A DNA stretch of 64,000 nucleotides from Dorea sp. D27 (GTDB lineage: Bacteria > Bacillota > Clostridia > Lachnospirales > Lachnospiraceae): NCBI RefSeq assembly GCF_001185345.1, contig NZ_KQ236743.1, forward strand, positions 684,857 to 748,856, given 5' to 3'. This document shows positions 23,694 through 32,904 of the stretch, in pieces (the first letter of the stretch is position 1; each line of letters begins with the position of its first letter). Below the pieces are notes generated by a model that was not told the origin of the DNA, did no database searches, and saw only the letters and a program-made list of their open reading frames with translations. The translations under genes and the position numbers were made by a program.

Positions 23694-24968
23694 ATGGTTA
23701 AAGCAGTAGTGGGTGCTAACTGGGGAGACGAAGGAAAAGGCAAGATTACCGACATGCTCGCCGAGAAGGCAGACATCATAGTGAGGTTCCAGGGCGGGGC
23801 CAATGCAGGGCATACGATTATAAACAATTACGGGAAATTTGCGCTTCATACATTGCCGTCAGGAGTATTTTACCATCATACGACGAGCGTAATCGGCAAT
23901 GGCGTCGCTCTTGATATACCGGTCCTGTTCAAGGAGATACAGTCTGTCATAGATCAGGGTGTTCCTGCGCCGAAGATTCTCGTATCCGACCGGGCGCAGA
24001 TTGTCATGTCTTACCACAAGGACTTCGATGCATATGAAGAAGAGCGGCTTGGTGGCAAATCATTCGGATCGACGAAGTCCGGAATCGCCCCTTTCTACTC
24101 TGACAAATATGCCAAGGTAGGCTTCCAAGTGAGCGAGCTGTTTGATGATGAACTGCTGAAAGAGAAGGTAGTGCGTATCGCGGAGCTGAAGAACGTGCTG
24201 CTTAAGCATCTCTATCATAAGCCGGCAATTAATCCTGATGAATTATATGATGAATTACAAGATTATAAGAAGATGGTAGAACCTTATGTCTGTGACGTGT
24301 CGCTCTTTCTTGACCATGCAATCAGGGAAGACAGGGAGATATTGCTGGAGGGGCAGCTTGGCTCTCTGAAGGATCCGGATCACGGAATCTATCCTATGGT
24401 GACGTCATCGTCAACGCTTGCCGCCTACGGGGCCATCGGCGCAGGCATCCCGCCATACGAGATCAAGAAAGTCATCACAGTATGCAAGGCATATTCAAGC
24501 GCGGTAGGGGCAGGCGCATTCGTCAGCGAGATATTTGGCGAAGAGGCGGACGAGCTCAGACGCCGCGGCGGAGACGGCGGGGAGTTCGGTGCCACGACAG
24601 GAAGGCCGAGACGGATGGGATGGTTTGACTGTGTAGCATCCAAATACGGGTGCAGGATGCAGGGAACGACAGATGTCGCATTCACCGTGTTGGATGTGCT
24701 TGGCTATCTGGACGAAATACCAGTGTGCGTTGGTTATGACATCAACGGGAAAGTGACGACAGACTTTCCGACGACCCACCTGCTTGAGAAAGCAAAGCCT
24801 GTGCTTGAGACGCTGCCCGGGTGGAAATGCGATATACGAGGAATAAAAGAATATGACAAGCTGCCGGAAAACTGCCGCAGGTATATAGAATTTATAGAAG
24901 AACAAATTGGTTATCCGATAACGATGGTCTCCAACGGACCGGGCAGAGAGGATATCATATATAAGTAA
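23694..24968 (+). CDS. purA: Adenylosuccinate synthetase
   Basis: PurA joins IMP and aspartate using GTP in AMP synthesis. The 424-aa protein has the P-loop GDEGKGK (residues 11-17), GGANAGHTI with the catalytic His, and the C-terminal GTP-binding region. AGGAGG precedes ATG 23694. It has its own promoter and a GC-rich terminator at 24979. Length and motifs are standard. Confidence 0.97.
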   Translation: MVKAVVGANWGDEGKGKITDMLAEKADIIVRFQGGANAGHTIINNYGKFALHTLPSGVFYHHTTSVIGNGVALDIPVLFKEIQSVIDQGVPAPKILVSDRAQIVMSYHKDFDAYEEERLGGKSFGSTKSGIAPFYSDKYAKVGFQVSELFDDELLKEKVVRIAELKNVLLKHLYHKPAINPDELYDELQDYKKMVEPYVCDVSLFLDHAIREDREILLEGQLGSLKDPDHGIYPMVTSSSTLAAYGAIGAGIPPYEIKKVITVCKAYSSAVGAGAFVSEIFGEEADELRRRGGDGGEFGATTGRPRRMGWFDCVASKYGCRMQGTTDVAFTVLDVLGYLDEIPVCVGYDINGKVTTDFPTTHLLEKAKPVLETLPGWKCDIRGIKEYDKLPENCRRYIEFIEEQIGYPITMVSNGPGREDIIYK

Positions 24969-24978
24969 TAACATGAGA

Positions 24979-25005
24979 CGGATGCCCTCGGGCATCCGCT
25001 TCTTG
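24979..25005 (+). terminator. Terminator after purA
   Basis: An 8-bp GC-rich stem (CGGATGCC/GGCATCCG, loop CTCG) followed by CTTCTTGTC, a weak T-tract. Confidence 0.6.
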
Positions 25006-25029
25006 TCATTTGGGTACACCACAAAATGC

Positions 25030-25086
25030 AATTTGGGACGTGATCTTTTTCAAAAAGATCACGTCCCAAATTTGCTTCAGCAAATT
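25030..25086. repeat. 21-bp perfect palindrome plus nested hairpin
   Basis: Bases 25030-25050 and 25052-25072 are perfect reverse complements around a single C. The right arm overlaps a second 8-bp hairpin (AAATTTGC-TTCA-GCAAATTT, about 25068-25086). It lies between purA and a small gene and looks like a palindromic intergenic repeat unit or strong bidirectional transcription block. No ORF crosses it. Confidence 0.7.
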
Positions 25087-25244
25087 TTAAGAAACGTGCC
25101 ACAGTGTAGACACATTTTATTATTATAATGGTTTTGTGCTTATAAAACAGGCATATTACGAGGGGCGCTACAATATAATAATAAAGCCGGGAGTCGGGGC
25201 TTCGCGGCTGACGAGTATGAATAATGGAAATGGAGGTATCTACT

Positions 25245-25400
25245 ATGCAGCAGAGAAATGAGTCGAATTACCCAGAAGTGATATCAATGGAAGAATACCT
25301 TACTAAGAGACAAAAAATCAGGGAAAAAGAACAGAAGAGGCAGGGAAAGGGCGCAGAAAAGAAACGCTCTGCGTGGATGCTGGCGGAGCTTTATGTGTGA
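25245..25400 (+). CDS. 51-aa basic small protein
   Basis: ATG 25245 to TGA 25400, with GGAGG 7 nt upstream. The peptide starts MQQRNESNYPEVISMEEYL, has a very Lys/Arg/Gln-rich middle and ends in SAWMLAELYV. The good ribosome binding site and the hydrophobic, conserved-looking C-terminus suggest a real gene. It is not a family I recognise, and it is convergent with the small membrane protein that ends at 25403. Confidence 0.6.
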   Translation: MQQRNESNYPEVISMEEYLTKRQKIREKEQKRQGKGAEKKRSAWMLAELYV

Positions 25401-25402
25401 TA

Positions 25403-25624
25403 TTAAGCAGAATCGTCTTTCCCGCTTTCATCACCTTTCGTAATCTTATATACGAGGGTGTAGGCATATAAAAGTACGGGAAGTATGATTGTGCACACGA
25501 TGGAAGCCTTCAGAAGACCCATAGTTTCCGAGCGGTCCAGAAGGGCGAAAACAAGTGTGCTGATATACATGCCGGCAAGCAGAACCGCGCCGGTCAGAGC
25601 TATGATACGTTTTATCTTTTTCAT
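25403..25624 (-). CDS. Small two-helix membrane protein
   Basis: This 73-aa protein has two hydrophobic helices (about 5-30 and 40-62) and a charged tail [10 protein letters not shown]. Of the in-frame ATGs at 25633 and 25624, the second is better spaced from AAAGG. It is a short hypothetical protein of unknown function. Confidence 0.6.
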   Translation of the reverse strand: MKKIKRIIALTGAVLLAGMYISTLVFALLDRSETMGLLKASIVCTIILPVLLYAYTLVYKITKGDESGKDDSA

Positions 25625-25714
25625 CAGAATCATCCTTTACATCTAATCGAGTCTTTAGTATATTATATAAAGAGCAAGATAAAATTGCAAATGAATACAG
25701 AAGGAGTATGTAAT

Positions 25715-26221
25715 ATGAGTCGTACGTTATTAGAACAGTGGAGAGATACAGCCTACAATGAACAGGCAGACAGAGGAGAGCTGCAGAAGTTCTGGGCCTC
25801 ATATTTCCAGATTGAGAAGGAGATATATGAACAGCTTCTGGAACAGCCGGATGAAGAAGTGAAAGGAACGGTAAAGGAGCTTGCCGAAAAGTATGGCCAG
25901 GAAGTATTCACGATGGCCGGTTTCCTCGATGGAATCAACGACAGCCTGAAGGAGCCGAATCCAATCGAAACGATGGAAGAGGACACGGTGGTCAGCCTTG
26001 CCTTTGATAAAGAAACGCTGTATAAGAATATGGTCGCTGCCAAAGCCGACTGGTTGTATGAGCTGCCGCAGTGGTTGAATATATTTACGGAAGAAGAGCT
26101 CAAGGCTCTATATAAGGAACAGAAACAGTCCGGCACGATCAGAAAAGAAAAGGAACCGGGGCGTAATGACCCGTGCCCGTGCGGTTCCGGCAAGAAGTAT
26201 AAGAAATGCTGTGGCAGATAG
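25715..26221 (+). CDS. SEC-C zinc-motif protein
   Basis: The 168-aa protein has a helical body (about 1-140) and a C-terminal SEC-C motif [18 protein letters not shown], the same zinc-binding tail as in SecA. ATG 25715 (MSRTLLEQW) has AAGGAG upstream; the longer frame start lacks one. SEC-C tails bind zinc and often ribosomes or SecB-like partners; the body is of unknown function. It overlaps the ydcF-like gene by 16 nt. Confidence 0.82.
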   Translation: MSRTLLEQWRDTAYNEQADRGELQKFWASYFQIEKEIYEQLLEQPDEEVKGTVKELAEKYGQEVFTMAGFLDGINDSLKEPNPIETMEEDTVVSLAFDKETLYKNMVAAKADWLYELPQWLNIFTEEELKALYKEQKQSGTIRKEKEPGRNDPCPCGSGKKYKKCCGR

Positions 26222-26931
26222 CACTGCCCACGGCAGGTGCCATCTGCCTCTTATACTATGGAGCAGTAAGCATACGTCTGAGGAGATGGGATTCTACTTT
26301 TGCAAGATTCTGGCTGGTGGCCGGAGTTCTGTGCTCCGCGTTGTGGGGGCTGTTCCATACGTATCCTGACATGGCGGGAAGTCCGCTGTGGAGACTGCTC
26401 TGGATTCCTGCGGCAGTATTTGCTGCCGTAGAACTGCGCATAACCGGTGGAATGGTTTCTACAGAAGAGAAGGGCATACCGTATCTCATTGTCCTTGGCG
26501 CTCAGGTTAAAGGAAAGAAGATTACGGATTCCCTGAGGAGAAGGCTCAAGCGCTCTGCCGCTTACCTGTCTGAAAATCCAGAAACAAAGGTGATAGTGTC
26601 AGGAGGACAGGGGCCGGGCGAGCATATCCCAGAAGCTGAGGCGATGGCGGCATATCTGATTGGGCGCGGCATAGAGAGCAGCAGGATACTTCTTGAAGAC
26701 AAATCGAAATCGACAGAGGAGAACCTGTTGTTTTCGGCGCGGTACCTGCCGGATAAGACTGTAAGGGTAGGAATCGTATCAAATAATTTTCACATGTACC
26801 GTGCCTGCCGGTATGCACGCAGGATTGGGTACAAAAATGTGCGCCGTATCCCGGCCGGGTGCAGCCCGCTGCTTTTCATGAACTATATGGTCAGAGAGTT
26901 TTTTGCAGTGTGCAGATTATGGCTGCCTTAG
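26206..26931 (+). CDS. YdcF/SanA-family (DUF218) membrane protein
   Basis: The 241-aa protein has two or three N-terminal membrane helices (about 5-75) and a DUF218 domain (about 90-235) with [20 protein letters not shown] and [16 protein letters not shown]218 proteins are membrane-anchored and implicated in envelope functions such as SanA vancomycin resistance and ElyC; the activity is not established. ATG 26206 lies inside the SEC-C gene end, so translation is probably coupled. Confidence 0.85.
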   Translation: MLWQIALPTAGAICLLYYGAVSIRLRRWDSTFARFWLVAGVLCSALWGLFHTYPDMAGSPLWRLLWIPAAVFAAVELRITGGMVSTEEKGIPYLIVLGAQVKGKKITDSLRRRLKRSAAYLSENPETKVIVSGGQGPGEHIPEAEAMAAYLIGRGIESSRILLEDKSKSTEENLLFSARYLPDKTVRVGIVSNNFHMYRACRYARRIGYKNVRRIPAGCSPLLFMNYMVREFFAVCRLWLP

Positions 26932-26993
26932 CAGGAATACAGAGCCGTTAAAAGTATTAATTGGACATTAACAGTTCATTTCTACATAAACTT

Positions 26994-27022
26994 TTGATTT
27001 AAGAATAGTAATATGCTATATT
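26994..27022 (+). promoter_or_regulatory. Promoter of the binding-protein/GGDEF-EAL unit
   Basis: TTGATT (26994-26999), 17-bp spacer, TATATT (27017-27022) with an extended TGC. It lies about 70 bp before the lipoprotein start. Confidence 0.65.
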
Positions 27023-27092
27023 ATAAGGTATAGCATATTGCTATTTTTTTCTATTTTCCTTTACTAAATAAGTATGGACAGGGAGGCCAGGT

Positions 27093-28520
27093 ATGAAAAA
27101 AAGAATTGTATGTGCATGTATTATTGCTCTGTTGACGTGCATGATGGCAGGTTGTGCCGGGAAGAAAGACAAGGGCGCGGATTCGGACAATCCTACTGTA
27201 ATAGAGATAGAGACTTATTATAACGGTGCTGCCAAAATCGCGCTCGATGAACTGATAGAAGAGTTCAACAATACGGTCGGAGATGAAAAAGGGATATTTG
27301 TCAAGGCAGGCAGCAGCGGTGATATGAGCGAACTGTTCCAGAATCTGAACAATGAACTGGAAAAAGACGAAGAGGACAGAGACCTCCCGGATATCTTCAG
27401 CTGTTATGGCTCTAATGCGATGGAATTTGAAAAAGAAGGACTGCTGGTTGATCTGGACAACTACTTTACGAAGGATGAGCTGGACGAATATGTAGAGGAG
27501 TATGTCGAGGAAGGCAGAATAGGAGAGGATAAGGCGCTCGTCGTGTTTCCGATAGCAAAATCGACGGAAGTGATGACGATAAATAAAACAGACTGGGATA
27601 AATTCGCGCTGGAGACCGGCGCCGACTTAAGGCAGCTTGCTACATGGGAAGGCGTGGCCGACACTGCAGAAGCATATTACGAATGGTCCGGCGGGAAGGC
27701 GCTTTTTGGTCGTGACGCATTTGCTAATTATATACTTGCAGGCGCGCACCAGCTCGGGAAAGACATGTTTGAGGTGAAAGACGGATAAGCTGGCATACAT
27801 ATGGACCGGGATGTTATGAAAAAGCTGTGGGACAACTATTATGTCCCGTATATCAAAGGATATTTTACGAGTATTGGAAGGTTCCGTTCCGATGACATGA
27901 AGACAGGAGACCTCATCGTCGCTATCGGCTCCTCTTCCGGCGGTTCCTATTATGCCCAGGAAGTGACTGTAGGCGACAATGATCCGTATCCGATTGAGAC
28001 GATGGTCATGCCGGTGCCGAACTTTGAGGGGACAGATCCTGTAGTAACGCAGCAGGGAGCGGGCATGGCGGTTGTGAAATCAGATAAAGTAAAAGAAGAC
28101 GCAGCCGCTGCCTTCCTGAAATGGTTTACGGATGTAGACGCCAACAGCAGATTCAGCATGGCCTCTTCTTATCTGCCGGTCAAGAAAAGCGCCAACGATA
28201 TGGAATCGCTGGAAAACGTTGTGAAAGAAAACGGCATAGAATGGAACGATATCGTCCGGGATACGATAGAGGTAGCATTTGAGGAATGTAATACATATGA
28301 TCTGTATACGATGACTCCGTTTGAAGGCAGCGACAACTGCCGTTATATTGTGGAAGATTCCCTGCAGCAGAAGGCCGCGGCTGACAGAGAGACGGTAAAA
28401 AAGCAGATGGAGGCCGGAGCGTCGCTCGAAGAGGCTGTCTCGGGGCTGGTGACGGAGGAGAACTTTGAAACATGGTATAATGAACTGAGTACGCAGTTGA
28501 AGGAAGCTGTTCAAAGTTAG
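27093..28520 (+). pseudogene. Extracellular solute-binding lipoprotein, split by an in-frame stop
   Basis: Two ORFs in the same frame (27093-27788 and 27801-28520) make one ABC-type sugar-binding protein (family 1 SBP) of about 475 codons, interrupted only by TAA at 27786-27788. Around the stop the frame reads EVKDG-stop-AGIHMDRDVM, with no frameshift; AAA or AAG to TAA would explain it. The N-terminus has a lipobox (MMAGC). No ABC permease genes are near; the next gene is a membrane GGDEF-EAL protein 10 nt downstream, so the protein was probably a sensory ligand receptor. Readthrough, reinitiation at ATG 27801 or a sequencing error are possible. Confidence 0.75.
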
Positions 28521-28530
28521 GAAGTCGTAG

Positions 28531-31491
28531 ATGATGAATATAAAAAGAATTTCGATTCGGAAAAAGCTGCTGGTCGTCATGCTGCTCGTTGTCATGCTCC
28601 AGGGGATACTCTGCTTTTCAGCACTCACGTTCAACGGTGGATTTGAATACTTGAAGAAGAGCGCGTGCACGAGCTTTTCTAATACGACGCTTGCCAGAAA
28701 GAATGCGGTTGAGAACTTCATGATCAACAAATGGTCTAATCTGGGCGAGTATCAGGAGAAGGTCCAGGCTGCGGTCAGCTCTGAACTGGACGCGGAAGGC
28801 AAAGACCTCTCGGATCTGGCAACGGATAAAGAATTGAATAATAAGCTGCTTCTCGGCGTGACGGAGGATATGATCGACATGCTCCGATATAATTCGACGA
28901 CAGAGGCATATATCGTGATGGGCGGCTATGGCGGCAAAGATGCGGAAGAACACTGCGGCCTGCTGATCCGGAATCTGGATCAGGGCACGAATGCGGACTC
29001 GAAAGGCTTTCTGCTCGAGAGGGGCTCTTCCGAGATATCGAAGGAATACGGAATCCCTATGGATTCCTACTGGTCTTCCCGCTTTGTATTTGACGGCACG
29101 ATGGATCTTGGATGGTATGAAAAGCCTGTCGCGGCGGCCGAGAAGTATGAAGACAAATCCGGTTCGTCGCTCGGTTACTGGTCCGGCTTTTTCCGCTGGT
29201 CATCTGAAGATATTAAAGTGATGTCATATTCTGTTCCGCTCGTCCAGGACGGAACCGTCTATGGAGTCATGGGTATCACAGTATCTGAGGATTATCTCGA
29301 ATCGCTGATGTCCCCTCAGGAACTGGATGCTGAAAATACCGGATCTTTCATACTTGCAAGGACAACAGACGGAAAGGAATATGAGTCAATATTTTCCACC
29401 GGTATCATCGCGAAGGCTTTGGCAGAAGATAATAACAGGATTCGATTTGAGACTGAGCCGGCAAACGGCAAAGTGTATCTGATTGATGATGCCGGACATA
29501 ATTACGGCAATGTCCAGAATATAGATGTGTACAGGCGGACTTCGCCGTACAGCAAAGAGAAGTGGGCCATAATTGGGGTGTTGCCGGACAGTACGCTGTT
29601 CCGGTCGTCTGACCGGCTCCAGATGACGGTGATGGTCGCATTCGCAGCTTCTATTGTGCTTGGCATTGCGGGAGCTGTCGTCGGCAGTTACTTCTTCACC
29701 CGCCCAATCAAGCAGATGGTCGATGAAATCAGGAGCAAAGACGTTAATGATGAGCTGAGGTTCCAATCGTCCAATGTACAGGAGATTGATGCACTTGAGA
29801 ACGCAATTGTCTCGCTCAATACCAATGTGAGGCAGAATGCGTCCAAAGTATCGCAGATCATCGAGCTGGTGAACCTGCCTCTTGGCGTCGTGGAATACCG
29901 GAGGGATGCGGAGAAGGTGTTCTGCACGAAGAAAGTCATCAAGATGTTCATGATGGAGAAAAAGTACTACAGCCGGGGATACCTTGACCGGAAATACTTT
30001 GAAGACTATCTGAAGGAGGCAGGACTTGAAGGGCTCCTTGCGGAATCCGGGGAAAAAGACTACCAGATTGCCCACACGATCCAGCAGAGATGGGTCCATC
30101 TGAAGTCGCTGGCCGACGAAGATAAGACGTTGATTACGGTTCTGGATATCACGAAAGATATCTATGAGAGGCAGAAGATAGAATACGAGAGGGATTACGA
30201 CATCCTGACCCACCTTCTGAACCGGCGGGCCTTTAACAGGAGGATGAAACAGCTGCTGCGGGAGGGCAACGGCCTGACACTTGGGGCAATGATCATGTGG
30301 GATCTTGATAATCTGAAATATGTCAATGACACATACGGACATGATTATGGCGACCAGTATATACAGAGAGCCGCGGTCGTATTCGGCGGTCTCGCGAGAG
30401 ACGGCGGTATCGTCGGGCGTATCTCCGGGGATGAATTCCTGGCTTTTGTTCCGGAATGTGGAAGTAAGGAATGGCTTCTGGAAAAAATTGAAGAAATCAA
30501 GAGGCAGTTGAACAATACGAGGGTCGTCATGCCTGACGGAGAGGCGATAGCAGTTCGTGCCTCCGGCGGAATCGCGTGGTATCCGGACGACGGAAGGAAT
30601 CTGGATGAGCTGAGGAAGTATGCGGACTTTGCCATGTATGACACGAAAAACAGCTATAAAGGCGCATTCAAAGAATTTAACAGGAAAGCCTATGAAAAAG
30701 ATGCCTTTCTGCTGCAGGGCAGGGAACAGCTGAACAAGCTGATCGAGGGTGAACTGGTCAACTATGCGTTTCAGCCGATCGTAAGTACTAAAGACGGCAG
30801 TATCGTTGCATATGAGGCGTTGATGCGCCCGAAAATGGAAGACCTGGCCTCACCTGCCGACGTCATGAGGCTGGCAATTTCCCAGTCAAGACTTCCGGAC
30901 ATCGAAAAGCTTACGTTCAGCAAGGCATTTGAGGAATATGCGTCACAGCGGGATTCATTTGGCGACAGAAAGCTGTTCGTCAATTCGATCCCGAACCAGA
31001 TCCTACCGGAGGAATTGCTATACAGCTTGTTCGAGCGGTACCAGATAGGAATGGACACGCTCGTCGTGGAAATGATTGAAAGTGAACAGACTGATATCGG
31101 GATTATGGAAGATAAGATTCAGATGCTGAAGGAATTACATGCACAGCTTGCGGTTGATGATTTCGGTGCAGGATACAGTTCAGAGTCGACCCTGCTCTAT
31201 ATGCAGCCCGACTATGTCAAAATCGATATGAGCATCGTAAGAGATATCCATAAAGACAAAGACCGCCAGGCGCTTGCGGTCAGCACCATCAACTATGCGA
31301 GGCCGAGAGGAATAAAGGTTATCGCAGAAGGGGTGGAGAACGCAGAGGAGATGGAGACACTCGTCACGCTCGGCATAGACTATCTTCAAGGCTTCTATGT
31401 CGGAAGGCCGGATAAGGTAGTGAAGGAAATTGATGAGAAGATTAAGAAGGAAATAAAAGAGCTGAGCAGGAAAGCTGGCAGGAGAATTTGA
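28531..31491 (+). CDS. Membrane dual GGDEF-EAL cyclic-di-GMP protein
   Basis: The protein is 986 aa. It has an N-terminal helix (about 10-32), a large extracytoplasmic sensor domain (about 33-365, dCACHE-like), a second helix (about 370-390), a HAMP-like linker, a PAS-like segment, a GGDEF domain with the variant SGDEF (about 638), and an EAL domain with EALMR, VDDFGAGYSS, YVKIDMS and LQGFYVG. EAL catalytic residues are all present; no RxxD inhibitory site is visible before SGDEF. Opposed cyclase and phosphodiesterase activities are possible, controlled by the extracellular ligand and by the broken binding protein upstream. Confidence 0.92.
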   Translation: MMNIKRISIRKKLLVVMLLVVMLQGILCFSALTFNGGFEYLKKSACTSFSNTTLARKNAVENFMINKWSNLGEYQEKVQAAVSSELDAEGKDLSDLATDKELNNKLLLGVTEDMIDMLRYNSTTEAYIVMGGYGGKDAEEHCGLLIRNLDQGTNADSKGFLLERGSSEISKEYGIPMDSYWSSRFVFDGTMDLGWYEKPVAAAEKYEDKSGSSLGYWSGFFRWSSEDIKVMSYSVPLVQDGTVYGVMGITVSEDYLESLMSPQELDAENTGSFILARTTDGKEYESIFSTGIIAKALAEDNNRIRFETEPANGKVYLIDDAGHNYGNVQNIDVYRRTSPYSKEKWAIIGVLPDSTLFRSSDRLQMTVMVAFAASIVLGIAGAVVGSYFFTRPIKQMVDEIRSKDVNDELRFQSSNVQEIDALENAIVSLNTNVRQNASKVSQIIELVNLPLGVVEYRRDAEKVFCTKKVIKMFMMEKKYYSRGYLDRKYFEDYLKEAGLEGLLAESGEKDYQIAHTIQQRWVHLKSLADEDKTLITVLDITKDIYERQKIEYERDYDILTHLLNRRAFNRRMKQLLREGNGLTLGAMIMWDLDNLKYVNDTYGHDYGDQYIQRAAVVFGGLARDGGIVGRISGDEFLAFVPECGSKEWLLEKIEEIKRQLNNTRVVMPDGEAIAVRASGGIAWYPDDGRNLDELRKYADFAMYDTKNSYKGAFKEFNRKAYEKDAFLLQGREQLNKLIEGELVNYAFQPIVSTKDGSIVAYEALMRPKMEDLASPADVMRLAISQSRLPDIEKLTFSKAFEEYASQRDSFGDRKLFVNSIPNQILPEELLYSLFERYQIGMDTLVVEMIESEQTDIGIMEDKIQMLKELHAQLAVDDFGAGYSSESTLLYMQPDYVKIDMSIVRDIHKDKDRQALAVSTINYARPRGIKVIAEGVENAEEMETLVTLGIDYLQGFYVGRPDKVVKEIDEKIKKEIKELSRKAGRRI

Positions 31492-31501
31492 AAGGAGCGT
31501 C

Positions 31502-32350
31502 ATGAACAGCATATATGATTGTTACGAATTGAACAACGGTGTCAGGATACCATGTATTGGCTTTGGAACGTACAGAGCGGCGGACGGGGAGGACGGTGCG
31601 GTCGTAAAGACAGCCATAGAAGCCGGCTATCGGTATTTTGACACGGCATCTTTCTATGGTAATGAGAGGCAGATTGGAAAAGCGATAGCAATGTCCCAAA
31701 TCGCGCGTGAAGAATATTTCCTCACATCGAAGGCGTGGAAGACAGAGATGGGGTATGAGAATATAAGGAACGCATTCATGGAATCGCTGGAAAGGCTGGA
31801 GACCGATTATCTGGACTTATATCTCATCCACTGGCCGCTTCCGGAAGACGGCTTCGCGGAGTGGAGACAGCTCGATATAGAATCTTGGCGGGCACTTGAG
31901 GAATTGTACCACGAAGGGAAAGTCAGGGCTGTCGGAGTCAGCAATTTTCTTCCGTACCATATAGAGAACCTTCTGAAGAACTGTGAGGTGAAGCCTGCGG
32001 TCAATCAGATCGAGTTCCATCCGGGCTACACACAGGAGGTTACCGTACGTTACTGCCAGGAGCACGATATACTCGTACAGGCCTGGAGCCCGATGGGAAG
32101 AAGCAAGGTGCTGGAGGAACCGGTTATCCTTAAGATGGCAGGACGGTACGGCGTCACAGCAGCACAGATATGCCTGCGTTATGCGCTTCAGAGGAGAGTC
32201 GTGCCGCTTCCCAAATCGTCCACCATGGAGCGGATGAAGCAGAACCAGGACATCTTCGGGTTTGAATTGGGAGAAGAGGATATGTATATCCTTGGGACGA
32301 TGCCGCAGGCCGGCTGGTCCGGACAGCATCCGGAGAAGTTCGGAAGGTAG
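31502..32350 (+). CDS. Aldo/keto reductase
   Basis: The 282-aa (alpha/beta)8 NADPH-dependent reductase contains the family tetrad: Asp and Tyr in DTASFYGNERQIG, Lys in LTSKAWK and His in LIHWPLP. RVVPLPKSS near 240 binds the cofactor. It starts 10 nt after the GGDEF-EAL gene with AAAGGAG upstream and may be co-transcribed. The substrate is unknown; family members reduce small aldehydes and ketones. Confidence 0.93.
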   Translation: MNSIYDCYELNNGVRIPCIGFGTYRAADGEDGAVVKTAIEAGYRYFDTASFYGNERQIGKAIAMSQIAREEYFLTSKAWKTEMGYENIRNAFMESLERLETDYLDLYLIHWPLPEDGFAEWRQLDIESWRALEELYHEGKVRAVGVSNFLPYHIENLLKNCEVKPAVNQIEFHPGYTQEVTVRYCQEHDILVQAWSPMGRSKVLEEPVILKMAGRYGVTAAQICLRYALQRRVVPLPKSSTMERMKQNQDIFGFELGEEDMYILGTMPQAGWSGQHPEKFGR

Positions 32351-32532
32351 CGGACGGTGGGAGAAGCATCAGATAAAGGAGCCTGTCTCTCTAAAGCAGA
32401 GCTGCCTTGAGTTCCACGATATGTTTGCAAAAGGACTCTGCGGATATAAAAATCAACAATAAAATGAAAAAAGAATATTATATTCTGAATATGCAGATAC
32501 TACTTCTGATATCAAACTAAGGAGGTAGGATC

Positions 32533-32853
32533 ATGCCAGAATTAAAATGTACCGTACAGACCTGTACACACAATAAGAACTTTTACTGTGACCTTGATAA
32601 GATTCAGGTAGGAGGAAACTCGGCAAAGCGTGCAGAAGAGACGTGCTGTGACAGCTTTGAAGAGCGTAAAGGTGATTCATACAGCAACGTAAGCCAGAAC
32701 AATGCGACGGCCTGCAGCTGTATCGACTGCAAGGCGACAGAATGTATGTATAACGAAGAATGCAAATGTCATGCAGGAAAAATCAGCGTGGAAGGCAGCG
32801 AAGCCTGTAAGTGCGATCAGACTGAATGTGCGACATTCAAGTGTGGATGTTAA
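32533..32853 (+). CDS. DUF1540 cysteine-rich protein (two repeats)
   Basis: This 106-aa protein has two DUF1540 repeats: residues about 4-43 and 61-104, each with Cys spaced as C-x4-C/C-x5-8-C and ending in CC or CGC. Such small Cys-rich proteins occur in spore-forming Clostridia and may bind metal. AAGGAGG precedes ATG 32533, and a strong terminator follows at 32854. It stands alone in its unit. The function is unknown. Confidence 0.85.
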   Translation: MPELKCTVQTCTHNKNFYCDLDKIQVGGNSAKRAEETCCDSFEERKGDSYSNVSQNNATACSCIDCKATECMYNEECKCHAGKISVEGSEACKCDQTECATFKCGC

Positions 32854-32885
32854 GAAAAAGGGAAGCGTAATGCTTCCCTTTTTCT
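32854..32885. terminator. Bidirectional terminator
   Basis: A 12-bp stem (AAAAAGGGAAGC/GCTTCCCTTTTT, loop GTAAT) between the convergent DUF1540 and M20 genes. Confidence 0.88.
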
Positions 32886-32904
32886 TGCAGCACGGTAAAT
32901 ATGG

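Noticed and set aside
27801-28520. A separate second binding-protein gene
   Set aside because: It is in the same frame as the upstream ORF, lacks a signal peptide and a good ribosome binding site, and completes the C-terminal half of the same fold.
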